Positions 1-8,641 are shown, counted from the stretch's first letter. The stretch is 64,000 nucleotides of DNA from Stramentimicrobium sp964433555 (GCA_964433555.1 CAYSRG010000008.1:1-64000); one strand, 5' to 3'. Program-made: numbers and translations. The notes: generated by a model from the letters alone, not told the origin.

Positions 1-1
1 C

Positions 2-2434
2 GGTGTAGGCGATGCAGGACCTTATGTATTGGGATTCCAATATGATCATTCAGTAACAACACATCGGGCTTTTGTCAATGGTATCCAAACTGATGTAAAA
101 ACAAATACTGCTGTTGATATTAATTGGCCTGCTACTTCTATAGGCAGAGACCACACTGCCAGTAGTACCGAATGGTCAGGCGATATTGCCGAGATTCGAA
201 TTTACAACTATGCTCTTGATGATGGAGAGCGAGCAGCAGTTGAAGCAGAACTGCAATCCAAGTGGTTACCAATTCCGGACAAATATACAGTTACCTTTAC
301 TAACCCAGCTAATGGTTCACTAACTGCAAAGGTTGATGGGTCTGCCATCAGTAGTGGTACTGGAGTTGAAGAAGGTAAAGATATAATATTTACTGTTGTT
401 CCAACAGGAAGCTATGTGGTGGATAAATGGACAGTAAATGGTTCTACTGTATCCGGTGCAACAAGCCTTACCTATACCCATCAAGACCTCAGTGGAGATA
501 TAGAAGTAGCAGTAGTTTTAGAAGAAGCTCCACAGCCTGACGGCTTAGTCTTATGGCTTGACGCTGAAGATTATGATCCAGATACAGGCAATTGGACAGA
601 TCTTAGTAGTTTTAATAATGATGTCAGTCAAACATCCAGCAGTAACCGACCTGCTTATATTTCCGATGGACTCAATGGAAATCCTGTAGTCCACTTTAAT
701 GGGGAAGATGATTATCTGGATTTAATCTGGAGTGATTCTCTAGGAGGTTCCCTGACTACTGATTCAATTACGATATTTATGGTCTTGAAAAATAACAATA
801 TGAGTGACTCCCAGACTTTAATGGGTAATTATAATGAATTAGGCGATGTTTGTTTCCATGTGAGTTATAATCAAAACGCTCTGACGGCTACTGTTTCCAG
901 TAGAGATAATAGAATCGACATCAGTAACAGTACTCAACCATATGTAGCTACTTACAAAGTTACTCCAACTTCACATACTACTTATGTTAATGGAGTTGAA
1001 AGCGAATCGGATAGTTTAACAGAAAACATTGATTGGGGAACTACTACTATTGGAAAGAATGGAGGAACATTGAGCAGCAACATCCAGGATTGGTTCTGGG
1101 AAGGGGATATAGCTGAAATCAGGATTTACAATTATGCCCTTGATGATACGGATCGAGCAGCAGTCGAGTCAGAATTGCAAGCCAAGTGGCTGACTGGGGG
1201 AGGACCTGGGACTTTGTCTGATGCAATTGTCATATATTCTGATCCTCAAAATAGTAGTAATCATCCTGCGACTGTTGCCCATGTTTTAACAATAAATCCG
1301 CATACTGTACTGATTTCGGGAGACTTGGTGATGAATGCCAGCAGCACCACTGAGTGGAACACCTTTAACAATCTAGTTGATGATTATAACTTACTATATA
1401 CTGCAAGAGGAAATCATGATGGATCTACTAATTGGGACGGCAGATATGATAATTACTATTCTGACGATATTAACCTGGGTGGTTATACGGTTCATCTCAT
1501 TGTTCTGGATACGAATGATTCTGGCAGTGGGGGGATGGTTCTAACTGGAGATATCGGTGATACCCAAAAAACATGGTTTGAGGCAGATTTACAAGAAAAT
1601 TCCTCTGCTGATTTTACCATAGTTTCTTTTCATCATCCGGTTTATAGCAGCGGTTCCCATCGTGGTAGTTCATATCTGCAAACTAAATTGGTACCATTAT
1701 TTGAACAATATGGTGTAGACATGGTTTTCTATGGTCATGACCATACTTATGAGGTTAATACAGTGAATGATATTCATTATGTCCAAACCTGTGGTGGTTC
1801 ACCTCGGGATGGCAGTGATCCGAACTACTGTTTATTAACTGTGATGGGAAATGAATTAACCGGACAAATCTACGATATATATGGCAATATGATTGGTTCA
1901 AGTTTTTCTTCTGAAGCATCCAGTTTGCTGACTGGCACAATATACCAGCAGGTAAGCTCATTTACCGATGGTAAGAATTACATTATTGCCGCAAAAGATG
2001 GAACAGATTATTATGCTGTCAAATTTAATACACCAGCGGAATATAATTATCATGTTCTTTCTGAGAGTATTGAAGTAATTGACGGTGTTGCTTATGGTTT
2101 GGAAGGAACAAACATCATTGTAGACCCCGATAATTCTGATCTCGTTTGGGCAGCTGAAGCAAGCAGCAGTAGATATTTGTTACGCCACGACAGTTGTTAT
2201 CTGTATGGTGGTAAAGTCGATCCTCAAACTGGAAAGGCAAGTAGTAGTGGAACAATTGATTTTTATAATCTTACCTCACCTCGTATCTGTAATATTGATT
2301 TAACAAAATTTTATGCTTATAGTTCTAGTAGCGGAAATTATTATTTAACCTTCGATGGCAGTGATTTTAGCGCTTCTACTACAGAAGGTGATGCCGCAGA
2401 GGTATATATCTTTGAAGAGACCGAAATCGAATAG
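2..2434 (+). CDS. Surface protein with LamG repeats and a calcineurin-like phosphoesterase domain (5' partial)
   Basis: The frame is open from the window edge, so the gene starts upstream; the TTG at 29 is internal. Order of parts: the end of one concanavalin/LamG-like jellyroll (to about base 270), a short beta-repeat resembling the InlB-type bacterial repeat (about 285-520), a second LamG-like domain (540-1190), a metallophosphoesterase domain (about 1220-1860), and an unassigned beta-rich tail rich in Ser/Gly. Both LamG units end in nearly the same sequence, GDIAEIRIYNYALDD, which marks an internal duplication. Metal-site motifs of the phosphoesterase are GDLV, GNHDG, SFHHP and YGHDHTYE. 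The first motif reads SDPQ instead of the usual D-x-H, a variant also met in some calcineurin-like families. LamG domains normally bind carbohydrate, so an exported phosphoesterase tethered to polysaccharide is likely. The signal peptide, if present, lies outside the window. A strong terminator follows. Confidence 0.85.
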   Translation, partial: GVGDAGPYVLGFQYDHSVTTHRAFVNGIQTDVKTNTAVDINWPATSIGRDHTASSTEWSGDIAEIRIYNYALDDGERAAVEAELQSKWLPIPDKYTVTFTNPANGSLTAKVDGSAISSGTGVEEGKDIIFTVVPTGSYVVDKWTVNGSTVSGATSLTYTHQDLSGDIEVAVVLEEAPQPDGLVLWLDAEDYDPDTGNWTDLSSFNNDVSQTSSSNRPAYISDGLNGNPVVHFNGEDDYLDLIWSDSLGGSLTTDSITIFMVLKNNNMSDSQTLMGNYNELGDVCFHVSYNQNALTATVSSRDNRIDISNSTQPYVATYKVTPTSHTTYVNGVESESDSLTENIDWGTTTIGKNGGTLSSNIQDWFWEGDIAEIRIYNYALDDTDRAAVESELQAKWLTGGGPGTLSDAIVIYSDPQNSSNHPATVAHVLTINPHTVLISGDLVMNASSTTEWNTFNNLVDDYNLLYTARGNHDGSTNWDGRYDNYYSDDINLGGYTVHLIVLDTNDSGSGGMVLTGDIGDTQKTWFEADLQENSSADFTIVSFHHPVYSSGSHRGSSYLQTKLVPLFEQYGVDMVFYGHDHTYEVNTVNDIHYVQTCGGSPRDGSDPNYCLLTVMGNELTGQIYDIYGNMIGSSFSSEASSLLTGTIYQQVSSFTDGKNYIIAAKDGTDYYAVKFNTPAEYNYHVLSESIEVIDGVAYGLEGTNIIVDPDNSDLVWAAEASSSRYLLRHDSCYLYGGKVDPQTGKASSSGTIDFYNLTSPRICNIDLTKFYAYSSSSGNYYLTFDGSDFSASTTEGDAAEVYIFEETEIE

Positions 2435-2458
2435 TCCTGAATTATAAGTCAAACCGGT

Positions 2459-2525
2459 AATATTATAAATACCCTGCCGAGATGATATTTAATGGGAACT
2501 GGCGGGGTATTTATAATATTTTTTC
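2459..2525 (+). terminator. Rho-independent terminator of the LamG/phosphoesterase gene
   Basis: A 20-bp stem (left arm 2459-2478, right arm 2501-2520, one G-T pair) with a 22-nt loop is followed by TTTT. It lies 25 nt after the stop codon. The arms are AT-rich at the base and GC-rich at the tip, so the structure may also act on the minus strand. Confidence 0.85.
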
Positions 2526-2799
2526 AGATGAATAGATAAGAGTTACTACTTTAATTAAATATTCTTTATTGTTTATTAAATTATTAAAAAATTTCAAAAA
2601 ATAGATATAGAAAATAATAAAGAATGAAAACCAATAGAAGAATTCCTTTATATGTCCAGGGGGATAGCTATCTTAACAGATTGATTATTATATTTGAATG
2701 CCATTGCTTCCTATTTTTCCTATAATATCTTGTACATTACAAATATAAGTTAAATATTTCTTGCTTTTTAAAATGAATTGCTTTAAAATTCTATTAAGA

Positions 2800-3279
2800 T
2801 TATATTACATCTCCTTCAGGTGAGTAATCAGTTGCCTTGCTTAAATCTGATAATTCCGGATGTATATAAAGCATATATGAACCTTCTGTTTCTCCGGCAT
2901 GTTTTAACTCTTTGGCAATCTCTTTGCTCATGTAGTAAGGATCAAAGATAACTGTTTTAACCTTGAATTCTTCCTGGGCTCTCTGTGCTGCAATCTGCAT
3001 CCATACTACATTTACAATTCTATGTTCGTTAAGCAGGACAGATTTTTTAAACCCATGCTGGCTTAGAGATTTTATTATGACAAATAATAATTCAATAAGT
3101 ATTTTAGTTCGGATAGCAATAGTACCTGGCAATGCCATATGAAGTGGTGACCAGCCTGTCCAAACAGGTGGTGCAACCAGCACACCGGTCTTCCGGGCTG
3201 CTTCTTCTGCCAAGGTAATGGCTACCATGCTGTCAGTCCCCAGTAGCAAGTACCTATGAAGATATTCAAATACTGTGCG
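2800..3279 (-). pseudogene. Creatininase-family fragment
   Basis: The translation carries the creatininase-family landmarks LLGTDSM (family LPLGTDS), a WSPLHM...PGTI stretch, HGFKKSVLLNEH (family HGF..ivlvNGHGGN) and HAGETEGSYML with PELSD. It is only about 150 residues against roughly 240-260 for the family. The metal-site N-G-H-G-G-N is degraded to NEHRIVN, the upstream E-x-H region is scrambled and ends at a stop (3280-3282), and the C-terminus is cut off. No SD or credible start is present. It is an inactivated remnant, unrelated in position to the intact creatininase-family gene near 45.6 kb. Confidence 0.7.
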
Positions 3280-3386
3280 CTAACGAACTGCTGACAACTG
3301 AAACTGATGTTACCGCTATGACTTGTATACCAGGTTCAGCCACTGCAAATAAATGGGTTTCCCACACTGTAGCGTTAAACCCATAA
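3258..3386 (+). pseudogene. Unassigned C-terminal coding remnant
   Basis: A 43-codon stretch reading EDIQILCANELL then TTETDVTAMTCIPGS and ending WVSHTVALNP-stop has protein-like composition but no start and no SD. It is probably the tail of a lost gene that was joined to the creatininase fragment on the other strand. I do not recognise the family. Confidence 0.3.
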
Positions 3387-3494
3387 GTTTTTACCTTATA
3401 ATAAATCGATTTATGAGAAGCTGGGAAAAGTTACCGAGTTATTGAGCTAGTACAACGGTTCCTTATTTGATTGATGCTAAAATTAACTAACAAT

Positions 3495-3530
3495 ACCCCA
3501 CTGGTATTATTACCAGTGGGGTTATTTTTA
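3495..3530 (+). terminator. Rho-independent terminator
   Basis: A perfect 12-bp stem (3495-3506 with 3511-3522; core ACCCCACTGG) with a 4-nt loop is followed by TATTTTTA. It lies about 110 nt after the end of the coding remnant and just upstream of the toxin-antitoxin promoter. It probably survives from the lost gene and now insulates the toxin-antitoxin unit. Confidence 0.8.
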
Positions 3531-3600
3531 TCAAATAAACCACAAGTAATATTTAACAAAAATAATGATTATAATTATAGTATTTTCTGTTTTTTAAAAT

Positions 3601-3628
3601 TTGACATGAGTATTATTTACTGTATAAT
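3601..3628 (+). promoter_or_regulatory. Consensus sigma-70 promoter of the toxin-antitoxin operon
   Basis: TTGACA at 3601-3606 and TATAAT at 3623-3628 are both perfect, with a 16-nt spacer. The predicted transcript start (about 3634-3636) falls on the SD of the antitoxin gene, so the mRNA has almost no leader. Confidence 0.85.
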
Positions 3629-3648
3629 GAATGCAGGAGGTGGTACAC

Positions 3649-3870
3649 TTGAAGAGATTAAATATTACAATACCAAATGATATCAATAAAGAAATAAAAG
3701 ATATTCCTAATAAAAGTGCATTTATTTCTGAAGCTATAAAAGAAAAAATTGACCGGATAAAGAAAGAAAGATTGGATAAACTTCTCATAGAAGGATATAA
3801 AGCAACCTCTAAAGAAGATAAAGAGATAAATGATGAATGGGAAGATATTACTTTAGAAGGTTGGAAATAA
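3649..3870 (+). CDS. MazE-like antitoxin, ribbon-helix-helix type
   Basis: A 73-residue protein directly upstream of a MazF/PemK toxin. The N-terminus KRLNITIPNDINKEI followed by NKSAFISEAI has the beta-strand-helix-helix pattern of ribbon-helix-helix DNA-binding antitoxins. The C-terminal half is acidic (EDKEINDEWEDITLEG), as expected for the toxin-binding tail. The start is set at TTG 3649: an AGGAGGTGG SD (3635-3643) sits just upstream, whereas the in-frame ATG at 3631 lies on the promoter side of that SD and has none of its own. The antitoxin is expected to neutralise the toxin and repress the shared promoter. Assignment to MazE rests on the partner and the fold pattern. Confidence 0.8.
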   Translation: MKRLNITIPNDINKEIKDIPNKSAFISEAIKEKIDRIKKERLDKLLIEGYKATSKEDKEINDEWEDITLEGWK

Positions 3871-3871
3871 G

Positions 3872-4216
3872 ATGGATTTTCCAAAAAGAGGTGAGATATG
3901 GATTGTATCTTTAGAGCCTGTAAAGGGGTATGAAATTGGAAAAACCAGGCCTGCCTTAGTTATTTCCAATAATAGTAATAACTTATACTCTGAAACAATA
4001 ACAGTTCTTCCTATCACTTCAAATGTTTTAAAGATATACCCTTTTGAGGTTTTTCTCTCTAAAAAGGAAATAAACCTAAAAAATGATTCCAAAGTTAAGT
4101 GCAATCAAATAAGAACAGTAGACAAAAAAAGACTTTTAGATGTTCTGTGTGCTGTATCTCCGGAAATAATGGAGGAAGTAAAAAAAGCTCTTTTAATTCA
4201 CCTTGATATGAATTAA
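3872..4216 (+). CDS. mazF: MazF/PemK-type endoribonuclease toxin
   Basis: A 114-residue protein with the MazF/PemK core: PKRGEIW at residues 4-10 (the catalytic-site Arg is in this loop), GKTRPALVISNN at about 27-38, VLPITSN at about 50, and the C-terminal helix typical of the family. These toxins cleave mRNA at short sequence motifs when the antitoxin is lost. The length is normal and no key motif is missing, so the toxin looks intact. It starts one base after the antitoxin stop, which implies translational coupling. Recognition sequence and target cannot be read from the gene. Confidence 0.92.
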   Translation: MDFPKRGEIWIVSLEPVKGYEIGKTRPALVISNNSNNLYSETITVLPITSNVLKIYPFEVFLSKKEINLKNDSKVKCNQIRTVDKKRLLDVLCAVSPEIMEEVKKALLIHLDMN

Positions 4217-4901
4217 AGATATATCAACAATAATAGGCTAGCTTTCTCTTTGACAAAGGAAACGATACATCGCCGACAAATACTGGTGATGTGTTGTTTT
4301 TGTATTATTTACTTTATATTTTATTTTTCTTTAACCATAAACAAAAAACCTTCTTTCCTCACCCCCCCCACCTTCATCCTCCCCCCTCAATGGGGAGGAA
4401 ATGGGAAAAGAATGAATCCCTCCATCGGAGAAAGGACGAGATTGGTCCATCTTTCTCCAAAAAGCTGGAAATGAAATAGGAGTTAATACCTATCTCAAAG
4501 GGGAGGAAACGAGAAAAGTGTTACCTATGTGTTGGTTAAATAGAAAGGTATCTTAACTTGTACCTTGAATCTTGTAACTTAATAATTAGTAAACCGGCTA
4601 ACTGGTAAACTGGTAAATTTAATTTTTCGTTCCCATATTTTTTGTATTAAACTAACTACTGACTACTAACTACTAGATACTATCTTCCTTGCACCTCGTT
4701 TCTTTATATTTAATACTCGATACCCGATACTGGATACTATTCACTATTTTGACCGGCAAACCGGCAAACCGGGTGACCGGTAGACTGTATTAAAGGTATT
4801 TCCGCTCGATAAGCGATACAGTTTGCATTGCAAACTTCTTCTCATTTTGCTATAGTGATTTTAGATTTTCTATATGCTAAAAAATAAGGGAGGAACATAC
4901 T
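4217..4901. repeat. 685-nt intergenic region with degenerate short repeats
   Basis: No credible gene is present. A 24-nt direct repeat occurs at 4387-4410 and 4495-4518 (21 of 24 bases identical, core GGGGAGGAAA). About 4590-4620 and 4750-4790 hold runs of the units ACTGGTAAA and ACCGGCAA. About 4650-4745 holds drifting GATACT-type units (ACTACTAACTACT, GATACCCGATACTGGATACT). Short frames over this region have no SD and have repeat-like composition. Confidence 0.6.
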
Positions 4902-6011
4902 ATGGGTGAGAATACAGTCTGGGTGGATTTTAATACCCTGGAAAACTTTATGGTTGATGCTTTTGTTGGTGTTGGAGTACCAGAAGATGATGCTAGAATA
5001 TGTGCCGATGTTTTGATTACTGCCGATAAACGTGGTATTGATTCCCACGGAGTTGGTCGTTTTAAGACCATTTACTATGACCGACTAAAAATTGGTATTC
5101 AATCTCCCATCACCCAATTCGAAGTAGTTAAGGAAAGCCCGACTACTGTAGTGGTAGACGGTCATAATGGCATGGGACAGGTTATTGCTAAAAAGGCAAT
5201 GCAAATAGCTATTCAAAAAGCGCGTGCATATGGTATGGGAATGGTAGTAGCTAAAAATTCTACCCATTACGGAATTGCCGGTTATTATGCCTTAATGGCA
5301 GCTGAGGCAGGGATGATAGGTATTACCGGTACCAATGCTCGACCTGCCATTGCCCCTACTTTTGGAGTAGAAAATATGCTGGGAACAAATCCCCTCACCT
5401 TTGCTCTGCCTACTGATGAGGAATTTCCTTTTTGTCTGGATTGCGCTACTTCTATGGTACAACGTGGCAAGATTGAATTATATGAAAGAGCTGAAAAAGA
5501 AATACCTGCTGGCTGGGTCATCGGTACTGATGGTAAGGCGAAAACCAATCCCAAGCAGATATTAGAGGACTTTAAAAAAGGGAAGGCAGCATTGGTTCCA
5601 TTGGGAGGAATCGGGGAAGAGACTGCTGGTTATAAGGGATATGGATATGCTACTGTGGTGGAAATATTATCATCTGCCTTGACGGGAGGAAAATTTTTAA
5701 AGATGCTTTCGGGGATAGAAGAGGGCAAGGAAGTACCCATCAACTTAGGTCACTTTTTTATTGCTATTAATATTTCTTCTTTTATTGATTTGGAATCATT
5801 TAAAAAGAATACCAGTGATATTCTAAGAACCCTTCGTGCTTCTAAAAAAGCACCTGATGCAGAAAGAATATTTACCGCTGGTGAGAAAGAGTATTTAAAC
5901 TGGATGGATAGAAGGGAGAAAGGCGTACCCGTCAATAAAAACCTACAAAAGCAGCTATTAGCTGTTCAAAAAGAGCTTAATCTTAAACAATATCAATTTC
6001 CCTTTTCCTGA
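4902..6011 (+). CDS. LDH2/malate dehydrogenase-family NAD(P)-dependent oxidoreductase (copy 1)
   Basis: A 369-residue member of the Ldh_2 family (sulfolactate, malate, ureidoglycolate and diketogulonate reductases), which interconverts 2-hydroxy and 2-oxo acids with NAD(P). Family marks are the early RGIDSHGVGRF with the catalytic-region His, VVVDGHNGMGQV, the HYGIAGYYA segment, a GTNPLTFALPT nucleotide-site loop and GYKGYGYA. An SD (GGGAGG) lies 8 nt before ATG. It is monocistronic in appearance, preceded by the repeat-rich gap, and about 42-44% of residues seem shared with the two other copies in this window by eye only. The residue after DSHG normally steers substrate choice, but the substrate is not predictable here. 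Confidence 0.88.
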   Translation: MGENTVWVDFNTLENFMVDAFVGVGVPEDDARICADVLITADKRGIDSHGVGRFKTIYYDRLKIGIQSPITQFEVVKESPTTVVVDGHNGMGQVIAKKAMQIAIQKARAYGMGMVVAKNSTHYGIAGYYALMAAEAGMIGITGTNARPAIAPTFGVENMLGTNPLTFALPTDEEFPFCLDCATSMVQRGKIELYERAEKEIPAGWVIGTDGKAKTNPKQILEDFKKGKAALVPLGGIGEETAGYKGYGYATVVEILSSALTGGKFLKMLSGIEEGKEVPINLGHFFIAINISSFIDLESFKKNTSDILRTLRASKKAPDAERIFTAGEKEYLNWMDRREKGVPVNKNLQKQLLAVQKELNLKQYQFPFS

Positions 6012-6039
6012 TTTTTATTACGTATTACGATTTCCCAGG

Positions 6040-6068
6040 TTGACAGATTTTTATTTAACCATTATTAT
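6040..6068 (+). promoter_or_regulatory. Sigma-70 promoter for the downstream membrane-protein gene
   Basis: TTGACA (6040-6045) and TATTAT (6063-6068) are separated by 17 nt. They are placed about 85 nt before the next gene and just after the stop of the LDH2 gene. Confidence 0.65.
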
Positions 6069-6152
6069 GGATATGATTTTTGACCAGGATGTCAAGGCAA
6101 TAATAAAATCAAAAGATAAGAAAAAATATCATCAGGAAGAAGGTTAATAAAA

Positions 6153-6800
6153 TTGATTTTTCTAATATTGCTTTACCTCTTTTTAATGCCCTTATTCTTC
6201 TTTTTTATTATAGCTCTGATTTTCTTGCCCTATGGTTTTACCTTGTATTCCCTGGTAACTCTGATTACCGTTCCCAAGCAGATCTGGACAATAGCCCAGA
6301 GCAAGAATATTAGAAGAAACCATGCTATTGAACATGCTACCATAAATGTATTGGAGCAATTGGCTGGACAACAATTGAATATTTCCGGATTATCTCAGGA
6401 AGATGGATTTTATATTGCTGGTATACAGAATGCGGAAATGGTAGAAGAAGCCGCTATTCGTGGTTTAAACCTATTGAAACAGGGTAATTGCCAATTAGCT
6501 ATTCATCGTCGCTGCGGAACTGATATAGCTATTGCTAATTTTATCACTGCTTTAATCTTTTTCATTCTACTTTTCACCACCGGTATGTTTAGTATTTTAA
6601 ATATTGTCATTGCTCTCTTACTTTCCAATTTAATCAGTCCCTATTTGGGGGAATATGTGCAAAAATATTTCACTACCTCCTGTGAGGTAAGGAATACAGA
6701 CATCGTTGGATTGGAATATGAGATAGGCAGACAGGATAAAAACTTACTGCTAAGGCATTTCCCGAGAGGTTATTTTATTAGAACAGAGACCTCCTATTGA
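6153..6800 (+). CDS. DUF6391-like integral membrane protein
   Basis: A 215-residue protein with a hydrophobic N-terminus (two close membrane segments in residues 1-45), a soluble middle part starting with RRNHAIEHATINVLEQ, then two membrane segments around residues 128-170 and a hydrophilic tail. The R-N-H-A-x-E-H-A-T motif is the mark of DUF6391-type proteins of unknown function, and its two His and one Glu suggest a metal site. A Cys in HRRCGTDIA and one in TTSCEVR are also notable. The start is TTG 6153, with the purine-rich SD GGAAGAAGG (6135-6143). A promoter lies upstream. Function unknown. Confidence 0.6.
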   Translation: MIFLILLYLFLMPLFFFFIIALIFLPYGFTLYSLVTLITVPKQIWTIAQSKNIRRNHAIEHATINVLEQLAGQQLNISGLSQEDGFYIAGIQNAEMVEEAAIRGLNLLKQGNCQLAIHRRCGTDIAIANFITALIFFILLFTTGMFSILNIVIALLLSNLISPYLGEYVQKYFTTSCEVRNTDIVGLEYEIGRQDKNLLLRHFPRGYFIRTETSY

Positions 6801-6897
6801 TTATTGAGATTTATAGACTATATATTCATATAGCAGTAAAGTGATAAAATTATAACAGAGGAGATTTTAAAGGAATTAAAAAAAGGGAGGATTGCTG

Positions 6898-7206
6898 GTG
6901 ACTAAAAATCAGATACCAGTTAAACAGATTCTTATTTCCCAGCTTAATAGAATTGGTATTGTTCATTTACATGGTATAGAGAAATATTTAATCCGGAATG
7001 ATATTCAAAGATGTTTTCTCATTACCTCGATTACTCCTCATGAAAATGTCCTTGAATATGCTAAAAAAATCCCCTCTTTAGAAATTGTTGTTTCATCACA
7101 TTTTCAGAAAGAGAAAAAAAAGATTGAAGAGGAACATCCTAAAGCAAAAATAATTTCCATCGATCCCTATCATCTTGCTGGCAGAGATGGGGCATTGGAT
7201 GCTTAG
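6898..7206 (+). CDS. Small hypothetical protein
   Basis: A 102-residue soluble protein, start set at GTG 6898 because GGGAGG (6885-6890) lies 7 nt before it; the TTG at 6892 is only 1 nt from that SD. The pattern alternates strands and helices (KQILISQ, RCFLITSI, LEIVVSSHF, AKIISIDPYH), which suggests a small alpha/beta fold, perhaps a partial Rossmann-like domain. No motif is recognised. It lies 38 nt upstream of the PC4-like gene and is likely in the same transcript. Confidence 0.5.
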   Translation: MTKNQIPVKQILISQLNRIGIVHLHGIEKYLIRNDIQRCFLITSITPHENVLEYAKKIPSLEIVVSSHFQKEKKKIEEEHPKAKIISIDPYHLAGRDGALDA

Positions 7207-7244
7207 CAAAAATAGGACAATGCAATAAAGAAAGGAAATAATAT

Positions 7245-7463
7245 ATGAAGCAGATAGGCAAATTAGACATTACTGATACCAAACGACTTATTTTATCTGT
7301 AGGTGAATACAGAGGTTCTCATAGGGTTGATTTGAGAACTTATGTCAAACTCAAGGATAAAGATGAGTATATTCATACCAAAAAGGGAATAAACTTTGAT
7401 GCAGAGTGGACAGATGATTTCATCAAGATGGTAGAGAAATTAAAGGATGCCAAATTTGAATAA
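7245..7463 (+). CDS. PC4/p15-like single-stranded-DNA-binding protein
   Basis: A 72-residue protein resembling the transcriptional coactivator p15 (PC4) family: a four-strand sheet (RLILSVGEYRGSHRVDLRTYV) followed by a KKGINF segment and a C-terminal helix (DDFIKMVEKLKDA). Bacterial members form dimers that bind single-stranded DNA. It starts with ATG behind AAAGGAAA and ends 29 nt before the stop of the convergent deacetylase gene. The match is to fold and motif spacing rather than to invariant residues, so certainty is moderate. Confidence 0.7.
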   Translation: MKQIGKLDITDTKRLILSVGEYRGSHRVDLRTYVKLKDKDEYIHTKKGINFDAEWTDDFIKMVEKLKDAKFE

Positions 7464-7492
7464 TCAGCATCAGGTATTTCTATCAGTAAATC

Positions 7493-8605
7493 CTATCTTA
7501 CTGTAAAGAGCCATGATATCTTTCGTTGCTGCCCGGTTTCTACATCCCGGGCAGTAATCTGAGCAATCCAGGTGCGTTTTTGAAGAAGTTTAGGTGCTAG
7601 GGGAGTAAAAGATATCTTTTGTTGTTCAGGGTAGTAAGTATGATTCAGCGAACCAGAACCGCTTAATCTCAAATACAAAGAGGTTGGTTCAATATTTTGA
7701 CCACCCAATACCGCTCCAATAGTAATTTCTTGGTTATCAGTAACGGTACCATCAGGGGGAAAGATATTATTAACTTGCAAGGTTTTTTCTAACACAATTG
7801 ATTGGAATTGCGTTAGCGAACAATTACTAGATATAATTTGACGATTGAGAGAGTAAGCATTAATAGGAATAGAATTATTCATATTGTTTACATTAAGCAG
7901 GGCTTTATATCCAGCCTGTTTTGCCAGCATTTTAATCTCTTGACTGTAAACTCCATAAGGATAAGCAAAAGAGAGCACTGAGCTACCTGTGTTTCTTTCC
8001 AGAATAGTCTTGGAGAGAAAAATCTCTTTTTTTATTCTATTTAAATATTCAAGATAAGACTCGTTCTGTTTTAAGTTGAGTAAATTGGTATGGCTTAGAC
8101 TATGAGATCCGATTTCTATTCCCATATCAATCATCTCTTTAACTTCTGACCAGGATAGCTGGTTAGGACCATTATTGATAAAGTCGGTATACAAGTAGAT
8201 GGTGGCGGGGAATTCGTATTCTTTTAAAATGGGGAAGGCAAGATTATAAACGGATTTAAAGCCATCATCAATGGTTATAATAACCGGTTTTTCAGGAAAA
8301 AAGTTATTCTCAATGCACTCCAGAAGCTGGGAAATAGATATAACTCGATAATCGTTCTCCCGGAGAAAATCCATTTGTTGTTTAAAGCAATCAATGTTAA
8401 TAGTATAGGCATCCGGGCCTTCTCCAATGCAGAATTTATGATAGGTAAGTATAGGAATGGAAAGCTCATCAAAAGTAAATTGATAAGCTTGCAGTTCCAG
8501 ATTACCTATTGTTAGAACAAAAAACACCAGCATTATTACTAATAAATTAATTGTATATTTTCTTCTTACTTTTCTTCTTATTTTTTTACTTTTATTTATT
8601 TTCAT
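7493..8605 (-). CDS. Membrane-anchored polysaccharide deacetylase
   Basis: A 370-residue protein with a basic N-terminus and one membrane segment (about residues 18-36), a NodB-type carbohydrate-esterase-4 domain (about 50-260) and a C-terminal beta domain (about 280-370). NodB motifs are PILTYHKF, the TIDDGFKS motif with the catalytic Asp and metal Asp, and the metal-binding SHSLSHTN (H-x3-H). A later SFAYPYG matches the family's YP-G substrate motif. Such enzymes remove acetyl groups from cell-wall or extracellular N-acetylated glycans outside the membrane. It is followed on the same strand by nothing and preceded by the HAD gene 36 nt upstream, so the two probably share a transcript. Confidence 0.88.
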   Translation of the reverse strand: MKINKSKKIRRKVRRKYTINLLVIMLVFFVLTIGNLELQAYQFTFDELSIPILTYHKFCIGEGPDAYTINIDCFKQQMDFLRENDYRVISISQLLECIENNFFPEKPVIITIDDGFKSVYNLAFPILKEYEFPATIYLYTDFINNGPNQLSWSEVKEMIDMGIEIGSHSLSHTNLLNLKQNESYLEYLNRIKKEIFLSKTILERNTGSSVLSFAYPYGVYSQEIKMLAKQAGYKALLNVNNMNNSIPINAYSLNRQIISSNCSLTQFQSIVLEKTLQVNNIFPPDGTVTDNQEITIGAVLGGQNIEPTSLYLRLSGSGSLNHTYYPEQQKISFTPLAPKLLQKRTWIAQITARDVETGQQRKISWLFTVR

Positions 8606-8641
8606 CTACCGTTTATCTGCTTTCCAAGGAAAGTAGTCAAC

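Noticed and set aside
4250..4479. 74- and 62-codon frames over the repeat-rich gap
   Set aside because: No SD, proline/phenylalanine runs that come from CCCC and TTTT tracts, and direct repeats running through them.
6067..6147. 26-codon frame starting MDMIFDQDVK before the DUF6391-like gene
   Set aside because: No SD, and its ATG overlaps the -10 of a good promoter, so it would not be in the transcript's translated part.
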